Shown in pieces: positions 8,229 through 16,635 of a DNA stretch of 64,000 nucleotides. Location of the stretch: positions 4,768,001 through 4,832,000 of the forward strand of contig CP020563.1 of NCBI GenBank assembly GCA_002082585.1. Reading direction: 5' to 3'. The position numbers and the translations under genes were made by a program. Each line of letters begins with the position of its first letter. Within the stretch, counting starts at the first letter, position 1. The notes beneath the pieces are model-generated. The model searched no databases. It had not been told where the DNA came from and worked only from the letters and a program-made list of their open reading frames with translations. Source of the DNA: Kitasatospora albolonga (GTDB lineage Bacteria; Actinomycetota; Actinomycetes; Streptomycetales; Streptomycetaceae).

Positions 8229-8684
8229 ATGAGCAAGGCGAAGAACCTGCAGACCGGCCACATCGGCCTCAACGTCACCGATCTGACCCGTTCGCTCGCC
8301 TTCTACCGCGAGGTCTTCGATTTCGAGGTGCTGGGCGAGGGCATGGACGGCGAGCGCCGCTGGGCCTTCCTCGGGCGGGACTCCCGGCTCGTGGTGACCC
8401 TGTGGCAGCAGAGCGAGGGCGCCTTCACCCCCACGCTGCCCGGCCTGCACCACCTCTCCTTCCAGGTGGACACCATCGAGGAGGTCCGGGCCACCGAGGA
8501 GGCCCTGCGCGCCCTGGACGCCGAGTTCGCCTACGACGGTGTCGTCCCGCACGGCGAGATCGGCACCTCCGGCGGCATCTTCTTCTCCGACCCCGACGGC
8601 ATCCGCCTGGAGGTCTACGCGCCCTTCGGCGCCGACCCGGCCGACGCCCCGACCGCCGGTGCCCCCACCTGCGGCTTCTTCTAG
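8229..8684 (+). CDS. VOC family protein (glyoxalase/dioxygenase superfamily)
   Basis: 151 residues with one complete vicinal-oxygen-chelate fold: GHIGLNVTDLTRSLAFYREV at the N-terminus (metal-ligand histidine candidate), HHLSFQVDTIEEV in the centre, and GIFFSDPDGIRLEVYAP (glutamate ligand) at the C-terminus. The short form usually acts as a metal-dependent dimer in isomerase, dioxygenase or resistance roles. It is followed 43 bp later by the split-barrel gene and may share its promoter. The exact reaction is unknown. Confidence 0.9.
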   Translation: MSKAKNLQTGHIGLNVTDLTRSLAFYREVFDFEVLGEGMDGERRWAFLGRDSRLVVTLWQQSEGAFTPTLPGLHHLSFQVDTIEEVRATEEALRALDAEFAYDGVVPHGEIGTSGGIFFSDPDGIRLEVYAPFGADPADAPTAGAPTCGFF

Positions 8685-8727
8685 GCGGAACGCGGGTACG
8701 GGCCACTTCTCGGCGAAAGGCAGGATC

Positions 8728-9687
8728 ATGAGCGGCTACCACCGGGGTGAGATCGCCGTGCAGGAGCGGGCGGGCCTCGCCCGCCGGGCCGGACAGTCGC
8801 AGGGGGCCATCGGCAACACCGTCCCCGATGTGGCGGTGGCCTTCCTCGCCGGACAGCCCCACGTGGTGGTGGGCGGCACGGACGAGCGGGGCCGGGTCTG
8901 GGCGACCCAGCTCACCGGGGAGCCGGGCTTCCTGACCGTTCCCCGGCCGCGGACCCTGCACATCGGGGCGCTGCCCCCGCCGGAGGACCCGCTCGCCCCG
9001 CTCCTCTCCGGCGCCGGGAAGGGGGGCGGGACCGGTGCCGGAGGGGAGCCCGTCCGGATCGGCATGATCGGTATCGAGCCGGCCACCCGCCGCCGGATGC
9101 GGATGAACGGCCGGGCGGTCCGCGACGGCCACGGGCTGCGCGTGGAGCTCGACCAGGTCATCGCCAACTGCCCCAAGTACATCCAGAAACGCGACCACCG
9201 CGCGGGTGCGGGCGTGGGTGTGGGCTCGGGTGCGCAGGGGCGGCGTACGGCCGTCGACAGCGCGGAGCTGAGCCCCGCCCAGCAGCGGGTGCTGCGGACC
9301 GCCGACACCTTCTTCGTCGCCACCGCATCCGACCGGGGCGACGCGGACGCCTCCCACCGGGGCGGCAACCCCGGCTTCGTCCAGGTGCTCTCGCCCCGGG
9401 TGCTGCGCTGGCCCGACTACCTCGGCAACGCCATGTTCCTGACCCTGGGCAACCTCGAACTCAACCCGGCGGCAGGGCTGTTCGTCCCCGGCTGGGAGAC
9501 CGGCACCTCCCTGCACCTGACGGGCTCGGCCCGCACGGTGTGGGACGAGGCGGAAGTGGCCCGCCACCCCGGGGCGCAGCGGCTGGTGGAGTTCGAGATC
9601 ACCGCCGTACGGGAGATCGCGGCGGCCTCCCCGCTGCGCTGGTCCGCGCCCGTCTACTCCCGCTTCAATCCGCCGACTTCGGGCTGA
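8728..9687 (+). CDS. Pyridoxamine 5'-phosphate oxidase-like FMN-binding split-barrel protein
   Basis: 319 residues. The N-terminal half (TVPDVAVAFLAGQPHVVVGG, VWATQLTGEPGFL) and the C-terminal half (RTADTFFVATASDR, GNPGFVQVLSP, DYLGNAMFLTLGNLELNPAAG) are both typical of the large PNPOx-like family. A glycine-rich linker separates them. Such proteins are often oxidoreductases fused or linked to ferredoxin modules. Here a free ferredoxin and ferredoxin reductase follow after a 285-bp low-complexity gap, so the three may work together. ATG 8728 has AAAGG/AGGA upstream. Confidence 0.85.
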   Translation: MSGYHRGEIAVQERAGLARRAGQSQGAIGNTVPDVAVAFLAGQPHVVVGGTDERGRVWATQLTGEPGFLTVPRPRTLHIGALPPPEDPLAPLLSGAGKGGGTGAGGEPVRIGMIGIEPATRRRMRMNGRAVRDGHGLRVELDQVIANCPKYIQKRDHRAGAGVGVGSGAQGRRTAVDSAELSPAQQRVLRTADTFFVATASDRGDADASHRGGNPGFVQVLSPRVLRWPDYLGNAMFLTLGNLELNPAAGLFVPGWETGTSLHLTGSARTVWDEAEVARHPGAQRLVEFEITAVREIAAASPLRWSAPVYSRFNPPTSG

Positions 9688-9960
9688 AGGCCCGCCGGGC
9701 CTACCGGGCTCGGCCGGGGCTCCTGGGCTTCGCGGGGGCTCCTGGGTCTTCCGGGCTCAGCCGGGCCTCCCGAGGCTCCCGGGCCTCCCGAGGGGCCCGA
9801 GCATCCCGAGCTCCGCCGGGTCTCCCGGGCCTCCTGGGCTCGGCCGGGCCTCCCGGGCCTCCCGGGGCCCGAGCCCTCCCGGGCTTCCCGAGCTTCCCCT
9901 CGCCTCCCTCCCGAGCTTCCCCCTCGGGAGCTCCCTCCGGCCCCCCGGGCCCACACCTGT
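9688..9960. repeat. Low-complexity GGGCCTCCC-type array
   Basis: About 270 bp of degenerate 8-10 bp units rich in CCGGGCCTCC and CCCGAGG, starting just after the split-barrel gene stop. In one plus-strand frame it would encode collagen-like GPP/GLP strings, but no start or ribosome site supports translation. No gene is called here. Confidence 0.7.
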
Positions 9961-9972
9961 GACGGAGTCCCC

Positions 9973-10167
9973 ATGCAGATCACCGTGGACCTGAACACCT
10001 GCGAGAGTCACGGAAGTTGTGTCTTCGCCGCCCCCGAGGTCTTCTCGTTCGACGATGACGACCACCTCCAGTACGAAGCCGAGCCGGACGACGGGCTCCG
10101 CGCGGTGGCCGAGAAGGCCGCCGCCTCCTGCCCCGTCCGCGCCATCACCGTGGTCCCCGCCTCATGA
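9973..10167 (+). CDS. Short ferredoxin (3Fe-4S or 4Fe-4S, P450-type)
   Basis: 64 residues. Cysteines fall in CESHGSC, then CPVRAI near the C-terminus, the pattern of small single-cluster actinobacterial ferredoxins that usually pass electrons to cytochrome P450s. GGAG precedes ATG 9973. The stop overlaps the reductase start as ATGA, so the two are coupled and probably form one redox relay. No P450 is present in the window; the upstream split-barrel protein or an unlinked P450 may be the acceptor. Confidence 0.92.
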   Translation: MQITVDLNTCESHGSCVFAAPEVFSFDDDDHLQYEAEPDDGLRAVAEKAAASCPVRAITVVPAS

Positions 10168-11375
10168 GCGCCGCCGTCTCTCCCCGTCAGGTGGTGATCG
10201 TCGGGGCCTCGCTGGCCGGGCTGCGGGCCGCGACGGCCCTGCGGGAGGCGGGGTTCACCGGCCGTCTGACCATCGTCGGGGCCGAGCGGCACGCCCCGTA
10301 CGACCGCCCGCCGCTCTCCAAGCAGTTCCTGACGGCCGACGTCCCGGCCGACACCGCCCTCCCCGTCCCCGACGGCCTCCGGGCCCGCTGGCTGCTGGGG
10401 CGGGCGGCGGTCCGGCTCGACCCGTACCGCCGGGTCATCACGCTCGCCGACGGCATGCGCCTGCCCTACTGCGGCCTGGTCATCGCCACCGGGGCCGCCG
10501 CCCGGTCCGGTGTCGTGGACGGCGAACCAGGCCCGGAACAGGGCGTGTTCACCCTGCGCGGCCGGGACGACGCGGCGGCGCTGCGGGCCGCGCTCACCCC
10601 CGGGCGAAGGCTGCTCGTGCTCGGCGCCGGGTTCCTCGGCGGTGAGGTCGCGGCGGCGGGCCGGGCGCTCGGGCTCGACGTCACGCTCGTGGAATCCGGG
10701 GCCGTACCGCTGGAGCGCGCGGTCGGCGCGGAGGTCGGCGCGTTCGTGGGGACGCTCCACCGGGAGAAGGGCATCGACCTGCGCACCGGCACCACGGTCA
10801 CCGAGTTCGGGACCGGCCCCGACGGCAGGCTCAAGGGCGTCCGGCTGGCCGACGACCAGCTTCTCGCGGTGGATGTCGCGGTCCTCGCCCTGGGCGCGGC
10901 CCCGGCCACCGGGTGGCTGGCCGGTTCGGGCATCGAGGCGGTCGGCGGAGTGCCCACCGACTCCCGGCTGCGGGCCCTGTTCCCGGACGGTACGACGGTG
11001 CCCGGCGTGGTCGCGGCGGGCGACGCGGCCCGGGTCCCGCAGCCCCTCGCGGACGGCGCCGCGCCCGCCCTCGGCCACTGGGCGGGCGCGGCGGAGCAGG
11101 GTGCGGCGGCGGCCCGTACGCTGCTGCTGGGCGACGCGGCCCCGGCCTTCGCCGAGGTGCCGTCCTTCTGGTCCGACTTCCACGGTGTCCGGCTCCGCTC
11201 GGTGGGCCTGCCGGGGCTCGCGGACACGGTGAAGGTCCACGAGTGCGACCGGGGCGCCCGGCGCGTGGAGGCCAGCTACCACCTGGACGGGCGCCTGATC
11301 GGCGCCCTGACCATCGGCCGGACTTCCCGACTGGCCGCCTACCGCAGGACGTTGGCCGAGTACACCCCACGCTGA
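10164..11375 (+). CDS. NAD(P)/FAD-dependent ferredoxin reductase
   Basis: 403 residues. The FAD Rossmann motif is VIVGASLAGLRAATALREAG, followed by the family string YDRPPLSKQFL. The second dinucleotide motif is LVLGAGFLGGEVAAAGRALG, then ATGAAAR and a C-terminal reductase domain with FWSDFHGVRLRSVG. This is the putidaredoxin-reductase type that reduces the ferredoxin encoded immediately upstream. The genes overlap by four bases. Confidence 0.94.
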   Translation: MSAAVSPRQVVIVGASLAGLRAATALREAGFTGRLTIVGAERHAPYDRPPLSKQFLTADVPADTALPVPDGLRARWLLGRAAVRLDPYRRVITLADGMRLPYCGLVIATGAAARSGVVDGEPGPEQGVFTLRGRDDAAALRAALTPGRRLLVLGAGFLGGEVAAAGRALGLDVTLVESGAVPLERAVGAEVGAFVGTLHREKGIDLRTGTTVTEFGTGPDGRLKGVRLADDQLLAVDVAVLALGAAPATGWLAGSGIEAVGGVPTDSRLRALFPDGTTVPGVVAAGDAARVPQPLADGAAPALGHWAGAAEQGAAAARTLLLGDAAPAFAEVPSFWSDFHGVRLRSVGLPGLADTVKVHECDRGARRVEASYHLDGRLIGALTIGRTSRLAAYRRTLAEYTPR

Positions 11376-11438
11376 CCCCGTGCTGATCCTCCTGTCCTCA
11401 TGCCAAGCGGGGGGTGGGGGATGGGCCTGGGCCCGGCA

Positions 11439-12860
11439 TCAACTCTCCACCCCCGCCTCCCGTTTGCGCAGACGCAGCACATGGTCGCTGAACAGATGCC
11501 GACCCCGGTCGAGCAGTTCACCCACCTCCGCGTCGCCCTGCGGCTCGTCCGGCGACGGGTGCCAGCGCTGTACCGACTGCCCGGCCCAGACACGCAGCTT
11601 CCTGTCCGGGTCCTCCAGCAGACCGACCGCCGCCCGCAGCGCCACGATGCCGCCCCGCGTGTCGAGCAGCCGGAACGCCCCGACGCGGACGTGCCGCGGC
11701 CGCTCGGAGCCGGTGCGCTCCAGCAGCCAGTCGGCGGGCAGTTCCCCGGCCGAGGGCAGCAGGGCGGCGGCGGTCTCCCGGACGACACCCGCGGCGGGAT
11801 CGTCGAGGAGCGGCCGCAGCCGCTCCGTATCCACGCGGCCCAGCGCCCGCAGCCCCGCCACCGCCCGCGCCCGCACCCCGGGCGCCGGGTGCGCCAGCAG
11901 CGGCCGCAGCAGCCCGGCGTCCGCACGGTCCCCGCACTCGGCCAGCCCGATCACCGCACCGGGCGGCAGCCCGGGGTCGTCCGCCGCCGCGCACCGCTCC
12001 CGGTACCAGGCCGCCGGGTCACCTCCCCGCTGCCGTACGACGTACCGGGCGCAGGCGCGTACGAGGGCGGAACGGTCGCTGAGGAACGGCTCCGCCTGCT
12101 CCGGCCGCCCCGCCCGCCGCAGCGCGGTGACCCCGGCCGAGCGGGTACGCGGGGTGCGTGCGGCCAGCAGGGGAGGCAGCACGCCCTCGTGGGCATCCTC
12201 ATCCGCCAGAGCCGCGAGCGCCGCGGTGGCGCACAGGTCCTGGACCACGGTGTCCCGGTCCCGGGCGGCCACGCGGGCCAGCTCGGCGGGACGGAGCAGC
12301 CGACCCTCGACGGCCAGCCCGTACGCGAACCGCCGGACGACGCGGTCGGGGTCGGCGAGGAGAACGGCGAGCTGTCCGCCGGACGCCTCGCGCAGGACCC
12401 GCCCGAGCACCTCGACGCCGAAGGCTCCTCTGTCGCGGCGGCCGACGCGGAGGACGAGGGGCGCGAGGCCGAGGGCGGCGTCCACGTCCAGGGCCTCCCG
12501 CAGCAACTGCCGGGCCTGCTCGCGGACGGGGCCGACCCAGTCGGCGCAGCGGATCACGACCAGCGGCAGCAGACCGGGGTGCCGGACCGCCTGCCGGACC
12601 GCCTCCTCGCGCACCCGCCCGTCGCGGTGGCAGAGGGCGATGGCGAGCCGGGACTCGTCCAGCCGGGCCAGACCGGCGGGCGGTGCGGCGGAACGCGCCC
12701 ACTCCAGCAGGAACGGCGGGTGGAACCGGGACACCTCGCGCACCCCGCCGTCGAGCGCGAGCCAGTCACCGGGGTCGGCGACATCGAGCGTGCCGGTAAG
12801 CGGCGCGCCTCCCGCGAGCCCCATCGCCGCTGCTTTCACACCCTCGAAGCCCTCAAGCAC
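11439..12860 (-). CDS. HEAT-repeat protein
   Basis: 473 residues of alpha-helical repeats. Repeat-like units are visible as DGRVREEAVRQAVRHP, GPVREQARQLLREAL, PDRVVRRFAYGLAVEG, APGVRARAVAGLRALG and AAGVVRETAAALLPSAG. The fold is a protein-interaction scaffold with no catalytic motif. It starts at GTG 12860, preceded directly by GGGGAAGG. It follows a TPR protein gene, so the operon 14723 to 11439 encodes a membrane protein and two helical-repeat proteins. Function unknown. Confidence 0.8.
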   Translation of the reverse strand: MLEGFEGVKAAAMGLAGGAPLTGTLDVADPGDWLALDGGVREVSRFHPPFLLEWARSAAPPAGLARLDESRLAIALCHRDGRVREEAVRQAVRHPGLLPLVVIRCADWVGPVREQARQLLREALDVDAALGLAPLVLRVGRRDRGAFGVEVLGRVLREASGGQLAVLLADPDRVVRRFAYGLAVEGRLLRPAELARVAARDRDTVVQDLCATAALAALADEDAHEGVLPPLLAARTPRTRSAGVTALRRAGRPEQAEPFLSDRSALVRACARYVVRQRGGDPAAWYRERCAAADDPGLPPGAVIGLAECGDRADAGLLRPLLAHPAPGVRARAVAGLRALGRVDTERLRPLLDDPAAGVVRETAAALLPSAGELPADWLLERTGSERPRHVRVGAFRLLDTRGGIVALRAAVGLLEDPDRKLRVWAGQSVQRWHPSPDEPQGDAEVGELLDRGRHLFSDHVLRLRKREAGVES

Positions 12861-12873
12861 CCTTCCCCGCCCC

Positions 12874-12917
12874 TTTCAGTAAGTCAGGCACCCGGTTTCA
12901 GTAAGTCAGGCACCCGG
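12874..12917 (-). repeat. Perfect 22-bp tandem duplication between the TPR and HEAT genes
   Basis: Two identical 22-bp units (12874-12895 and 12896-12917), each with TGA triplets on the minus strand, lie seven bases beyond the TPR stop codon at 12925. Confidence 0.92.
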
Positions 12918-12924
12918 CCAGGCT

Positions 12925-14367
12925 TCAGAACGGTGGCGCTTCGGACCACAGGTGTGTCGTCGGTACGAGCGGGGGCCGGGAGCTCCTGTGCGGCAGCGAC
13001 AGGATGGCCAGGGCCTCCTCGACGCGGCCGAGGTCGATGAGGTAGCCGGAGAGATCGTGGCCGATCCGGCGGTCGTGCTGCTGGAGGACGGTGACGGCTT
13101 CCCCGGTGCGCCCGGCACCGGCGAGGAGGCGGGCGATGTGCTCCGCCGCGTACCAGGAGGTGCCCTCGGGGTGGGCCCGGGCCCGTTCGACCGCCGCGTC
13201 GACCCCATGGCAGGCGGCGATCAGCGGCAACCGCATCCAGTACAGCTCCCACTCGGTCTCACCGCCGCGCCGGGCGTCGAGGGCGTCGAGATGGGCGAGG
13301 CCGTCGGCGGGGCGTCCCTGGTCGAGGCACAGCTCGGACAGGGCGTGAAGAATCCAGTCGTCGCCGGGGTGCGCGTCGGCCTGGGCGCGCATCACGGCGA
13401 TCGCCTCCTGGCCCCGTCCGTGCCGGGCCAGGAGCCGCGCAAGGTCGCAGGCCGCGTTCGGGTCCCGGGCCGCGGGGCCGTCCGCCTGCCCGTACACCGC
13501 GATCGCGCCCTCCACATCGCCCTGCTCCTCCAGCAGCTCCGCCAGCCGCTGTACGGCCTCCTCGTGCCCGTCCGACGCGGCGTAGGCGCGAAGCTCCTCG
13601 ACGCGGCCGTGCCGGGCCAGCAGGTCGGCGAGCTGGTCCCGGTTGTCGATCGAGGTGATCTGCCGACGGCGGAGCAGGGCGATGGCCTCGTCGATGCGGC
13701 CCTGGCGTTCGCGGAGCGTCGCGAGCAGGCCCAGCGCCAGCTCGGGGTCGAGTCCCCGGCAGCACCACGGGCCGTCGCAGCGGTGGTCGGCCCGGATGTG
13801 CCCGGCGAGCAGCGCGGCGGCCTCCTCTTCGCGGTCGGCCGCGGAGGCGACCTCGACCAGGGCGGTGGCGAGCGTCCAGTCGGTGATGTGCGGCGCGAGC
13901 AGATCGAACGCCTCCCCGGCCCGGCCGTGCCGGGCGAGCAGCCGCGCGTAGGCGTCCAGAGCCAGCGGGTGCCCCGCCTCCATGCGGGCCCGGCTGATCC
14001 CGATCGCCTCCTCGACGCGGCCCCAGCCCTCCAGCAGTTCGGTCATGGCGGCGACAGCCGTCCACCAGCCCGTCGCCACGTACGGGGCGAGCACCTCCGA
14101 AGCGTCGGCCTCGCGCCCCTGCTCGCCCAGCACCCGCGCCCACGCCAGCGCGCAGAACCACTCCCCGCGTCCGGCCTGCGACTCCACCACATCGGCATGG
14201 CCTCGTTCGAGCAGCCGCGAGACCAGCTCCGGCGGGATACAGCCGGACCGCGTCCGGGCCCGGTGGTCAAGGTCAGCAGCGTCCACGGTCCAGAACCTTA
14301 GCGCCCACCTCTGACACCGTACCGACAGCACCGGGCCAGCAGCACCGTCCGCAACGGCATCGGTCAT
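12925..14367 (-). CDS. Tetratricopeptide-like helical repeat protein
   Basis: 480 residues dominated by ~34-residue helical units of the pattern LLARHGRAGEAFDLLAPH, LRERQGRIDEAIALLRRR, LLEEQGDVEGAIAVYGQ, LLARHGRGQEAIAVMRAQ and LLAGAGRTGEAVTVLQQH. A CDGPWCCRG cysteine cluster lies mid-protein. ATG 14367 is chosen because it overlaps the stop of the preceding gene as ATGA; GTG 14286 is an alternative but has a weaker ribosome site. No enzyme motif is present. Likely a scaffold. Confidence 0.8.
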   Translation of the reverse strand: MTDAVADGAAGPVLSVRCQRWALRFWTVDAADLDHRARTRSGCIPPELVSRLLERGHADVVESQAGRGEWFCALAWARVLGEQGREADASEVLAPYVATGWWTAVAAMTELLEGWGRVEEAIGISRARMEAGHPLALDAYARLLARHGRAGEAFDLLAPHITDWTLATALVEVASAADREEEAAALLAGHIRADHRCDGPWCCRGLDPELALGLLATLRERQGRIDEAIALLRRRQITSIDNRDQLADLLARHGRVEELRAYAASDGHEEAVQRLAELLEEQGDVEGAIAVYGQADGPAARDPNAACDLARLLARHGRGQEAIAVMRAQADAHPGDDWILHALSELCLDQGRPADGLAHLDALDARRGGETEWELYWMRLPLIAACHGVDAAVERARAHPEGTSWYAAEHIARLLAGAGRTGEAVTVLQQHDRRIGHDLSGYLIDLGRVEEALAILSLPHRSSRPPLVPTTHLWSEAPPF

Positions 14368-14723
14368 ACGGCGGAGAGCCAGGTGACCGCTGCCAGGACC
14401 AGGGAGACCAGGCAGGCCAGGGCCGCCAGCAGCAGGCTCCGGGCGTCGGCGCGCATCCGCCGCACGGCCGGTGCCAGACGGACCGCGACGAGCACGGCCG
14501 TACCGGCGGACGCACCGCCGACGCACCAGAGCAGGAAGCCCGTCATCGGCACGCCCTCGGCCATCCCCCACACCACCGTCAGACCGGCCAGGGCGACCGG
14601 CAAGGAGATCAGCACCCAGGCGAGCAGCCACAACCCTGCGGCCAGGAGCATCACAGGAGTACGCCGGGGCGGAGGGGCGATCCGGGCCGGTCGGTAGAGA
14701 ATGTCGTACGTACGAGGGTTCAC
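14364..14723 (-). CDS. Small membrane protein, unknown function
   Basis: 119 residues with three predicted membrane helices (VMLLAAGLWLLAWVLISLPV; FLLWCVGGASAGTAVLVAV; LLLAALACLVSLVLAAV) and a basic loop RRMRADARS. GTG 14723 follows GGGGG closely and excludes a proline/glycine-rich extension. Its stop overlaps the TPR gene start, so it heads the three-gene operon. Confidence 0.7.
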   Translation of the reverse strand: MNPRTYDILYRPARIAPPPRRTPVMLLAAGLWLLAWVLISLPVALAGLTVVWGMAEGVPMTGFLLWCVGGASAGTAVLVAVRLAPAVRRMRADARSLLLAALACLVSLVLAAVTWLSAV

Positions 14724-14891
14724 CCCCCGATCCTCACCGGCCCCCGCCGCCCCGGGCATGGGGCGGATGACTCAGCGGACCACGGCCCCGTACTCACTCC
14801 GTCCCGGGGGCTTGCCCGGTGCCACCCTGGACCTGAGCGACAACGAGCCACCGGTGAAGCCGAACGGATCGGCAGACGGGAGGACATCCCC

Positions 14892-15626
14892 ATGACCGCA
14901 TCACGAGCGCCCCTGACCCGGGACAGCCTGCGGGTGAAGATCGTCGTGCAGAAGGTGCGGCTTGCGGGTGCGGAGTACCGCGTGATCCGGCCGGCCAGAC
15001 CGTTGAAGAACGTCGCTCTCCACAAGGACCACGGTTATCAGGGCCACTACAACATGTACGTCGACCGGGCGGACGGCAGGCGCATGGGCACCCTGTGGCT
15101 GCTCGCGGCGCGATCGCCGCGATCGCTGGTCCACGTGCCGATGCGGGCCGGTCCTGCTGTACCCGGTATCGGCCGGGAAGCCGGGCAGCCGCTCGATCTC
15201 GTGCTCGCTCCCCGCTCGGTGCAGTTGCGCCCTTCCCGCTGGAAGCGGATTCGGCAGTATCTCAACGCGGCCCACGCTCCCCGCGAGCTGCGTACCGCGT
15301 GTGTGCCGGAGCGGGACCTTCCTGCCTCCGAGGCCGAGTACGGCATTCCGGACGACCCGAAAGAGGCGAGCCGGTTCCTTCTCCGCAGGGACATCCACGC
15401 CGAGACCCTGCTGCTGACCGGTGGTTCAGCGGCGTTCCGGGAGGGGGCGAAGGAGATCTTCGCCGTCACGAAGCACGGGCCGCCCGCCGCCGCGACCGGG
15501 CTCTACCTGCCCGGGGGCTGCAACTACCACGTCTGCCGGTCCATCTACGACTGGGACTCCGGTCCACGGGACCTGAGCGGCTGGGAACAGTTACATGTGG
15601 AGTTCTGCCCGTCATGGGCAAGATGA
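14892..15626 (+). CDS. Hypothetical protein
   Basis: 244 residues that I do not recognise. GGGAGG lies eight bases before ATG. The protein is basic, with no signal peptide or membrane segment. Visible features are HKDHGYQGHYNMYVDRADGR, an RPSRWKRIRQYLN helix, and a C-terminal part with cysteines in GGCNYHVCR and EFCPSW. The codon bias is less extreme than in neighbours. It lies alone, divergent from the membrane-protein operon. Confidence 0.6.
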   Translation: MTASRAPLTRDSLRVKIVVQKVRLAGAEYRVIRPARPLKNVALHKDHGYQGHYNMYVDRADGRRMGTLWLLAARSPRSLVHVPMRAGPAVPGIGREAGQPLDLVLAPRSVQLRPSRWKRIRQYLNAAHAPRELRTACVPERDLPASEAEYGIPDDPKEASRFLLRRDIHAETLLLTGGSAAFREGAKEIFAVTKHGPPAAATGLYLPGGCNYHVCRSIYDWDSGPRDLSGWEQLHVEFCPSWAR

Positions 15627-15720
15627 CGGTACCCGGGCAGCAACTCTCCGACCCCACAGATGTTTTCGCCCGTGGTCGCAGACCCCGGAGCGAACAGCCC
15701 CGCCGGAGCGGAACGCTCTC

Positions 15721-16635
15721 TCAGTACCCCCGGTACTCCGGTGCGCGCCGCTCGACGAACGCGGCGACGCCCTCGTTGGCGTCCCGGGTGGTCATGTTGA
15801 TCTCCTGGGCGGCCGCCTCCGCCGCGAACGCCGTGGCCCGGTCGCCGGTCAGGGAGTCGTTCACGAGCTGCTTGGTCAGGGCGATGGCCCGGGTCGGCCC
15901 GCAGGCCAGCCGTCCGGCCCACGCGGTGGCGAGGGCGGTCAACTCATCGGGCGGTACGGTGCGGTTGACGAGGCCCAGCCGTTCCGCGTCTGCCGCCGTC
16001 AGCGCGTCCCCGAAGAACATCAGCTCCTTCGCCCGCTGCGGCCCCACCAGCCGGGGCAGCAGATACGCGCCGCCGCCGTCCGGGACGAGCCCCCGGCGTA
16101 CGAAGACCTCGATGAACGTCGCCGTATCGGCCGCCAGGACCAGATCGCAGGCGAACGCCAGATGCGCGCCGATCCCGGCGGCGGTCCCGTTGACGGCGGC
16201 GATCACCGGCTTCTCGCAGTCCAGTACGGCGGCGACCAGCCGCTGGGCGCCGAGCCGGACGGTCCGGGCGACATCTCCGGGAAGGCGCTCGCCGGTCCGG
16301 GCCGGGGAGCCGCGCAGGTCGGCGCCCGCGCAGAAGCCCCGGCCGGTGGCGGTGAGCACGACGGCCCGTACGGCGGGGTCGGCGGAGGCGTCGGCCAGCA
16401 GGGCGATGACCCGTTCACGCTGCTCCCAGGTGACGGCGTTCATCGCCTCGGGACGGTTGAGGGTGATCCAGGAGACGCCGTCGGGGGTGGTGGAGTGGAG
16501 GACGGTGGACTCCACGGGTTCGGCATGCCCCGGGTCCGATGCCCCGCCGTTCACGGGCTCCGGGCTCGCTGACGCACCTCCGGTCGCGAGCTCCGGACCC
16601 ACCGGCTCACCACCGTTCACGGGCTCCCGGCTCAC
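15721..16635 (-). CDS. Enoyl-CoA hydratase/isomerase (crotonase family)
   Basis: 304 residues. The crotonase core starts at residue ~45 (VSWITLNRPEAMNAVTW). Oxyanion-hole strings are GRGFCAGADL and NGTAAGIGAHLAFACDL, and FVRRGLVPDGGGAYLLPRLVG follows. The GTG start overlaps the stop of the acyl-CoA synthetase as GTGA. The first ~44 residues are a low-complexity leader with repeated EPVNGG-type blocks that come from the duplicated gene junction, so they may be dispensable. Cotranscribed with the synthetase under two CTGACG-type operators. Confidence 0.92.
   Translation of the reverse strand: MSREPVNGGEPVGPELATGGASASPEPVNGGASDPGHAEPVESTVLHSTTPDGVSWITLNRPEAMNAVTWEQRERVIALLADASADPAVRAVVLTATGRGFCAGADLRGSPARTGERLPGDVARTVRLGAQRLVAAVLDCEKPVIAAVNGTAAGIGAHLAFACDLVLAADTATFIEVFVRRGLVPDGGGAYLLPRLVGPQRAKELMFFGDALTAADAERLGLVNRTVPPDELTALATAWAGRLACGPTRAIALTKQLVNDSLTGDRATAFAAEAAAQEINMTTRDANEGVAAFVERRAPEYRGY

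Noticed and set aside
9757..9962. Collagen-like protein encoded in the low-complexity array
   Set aside because: No start codon with ribosome site, no signal peptide, and the frame runs back into the antisense or shifted frame of the split-barrel gene.
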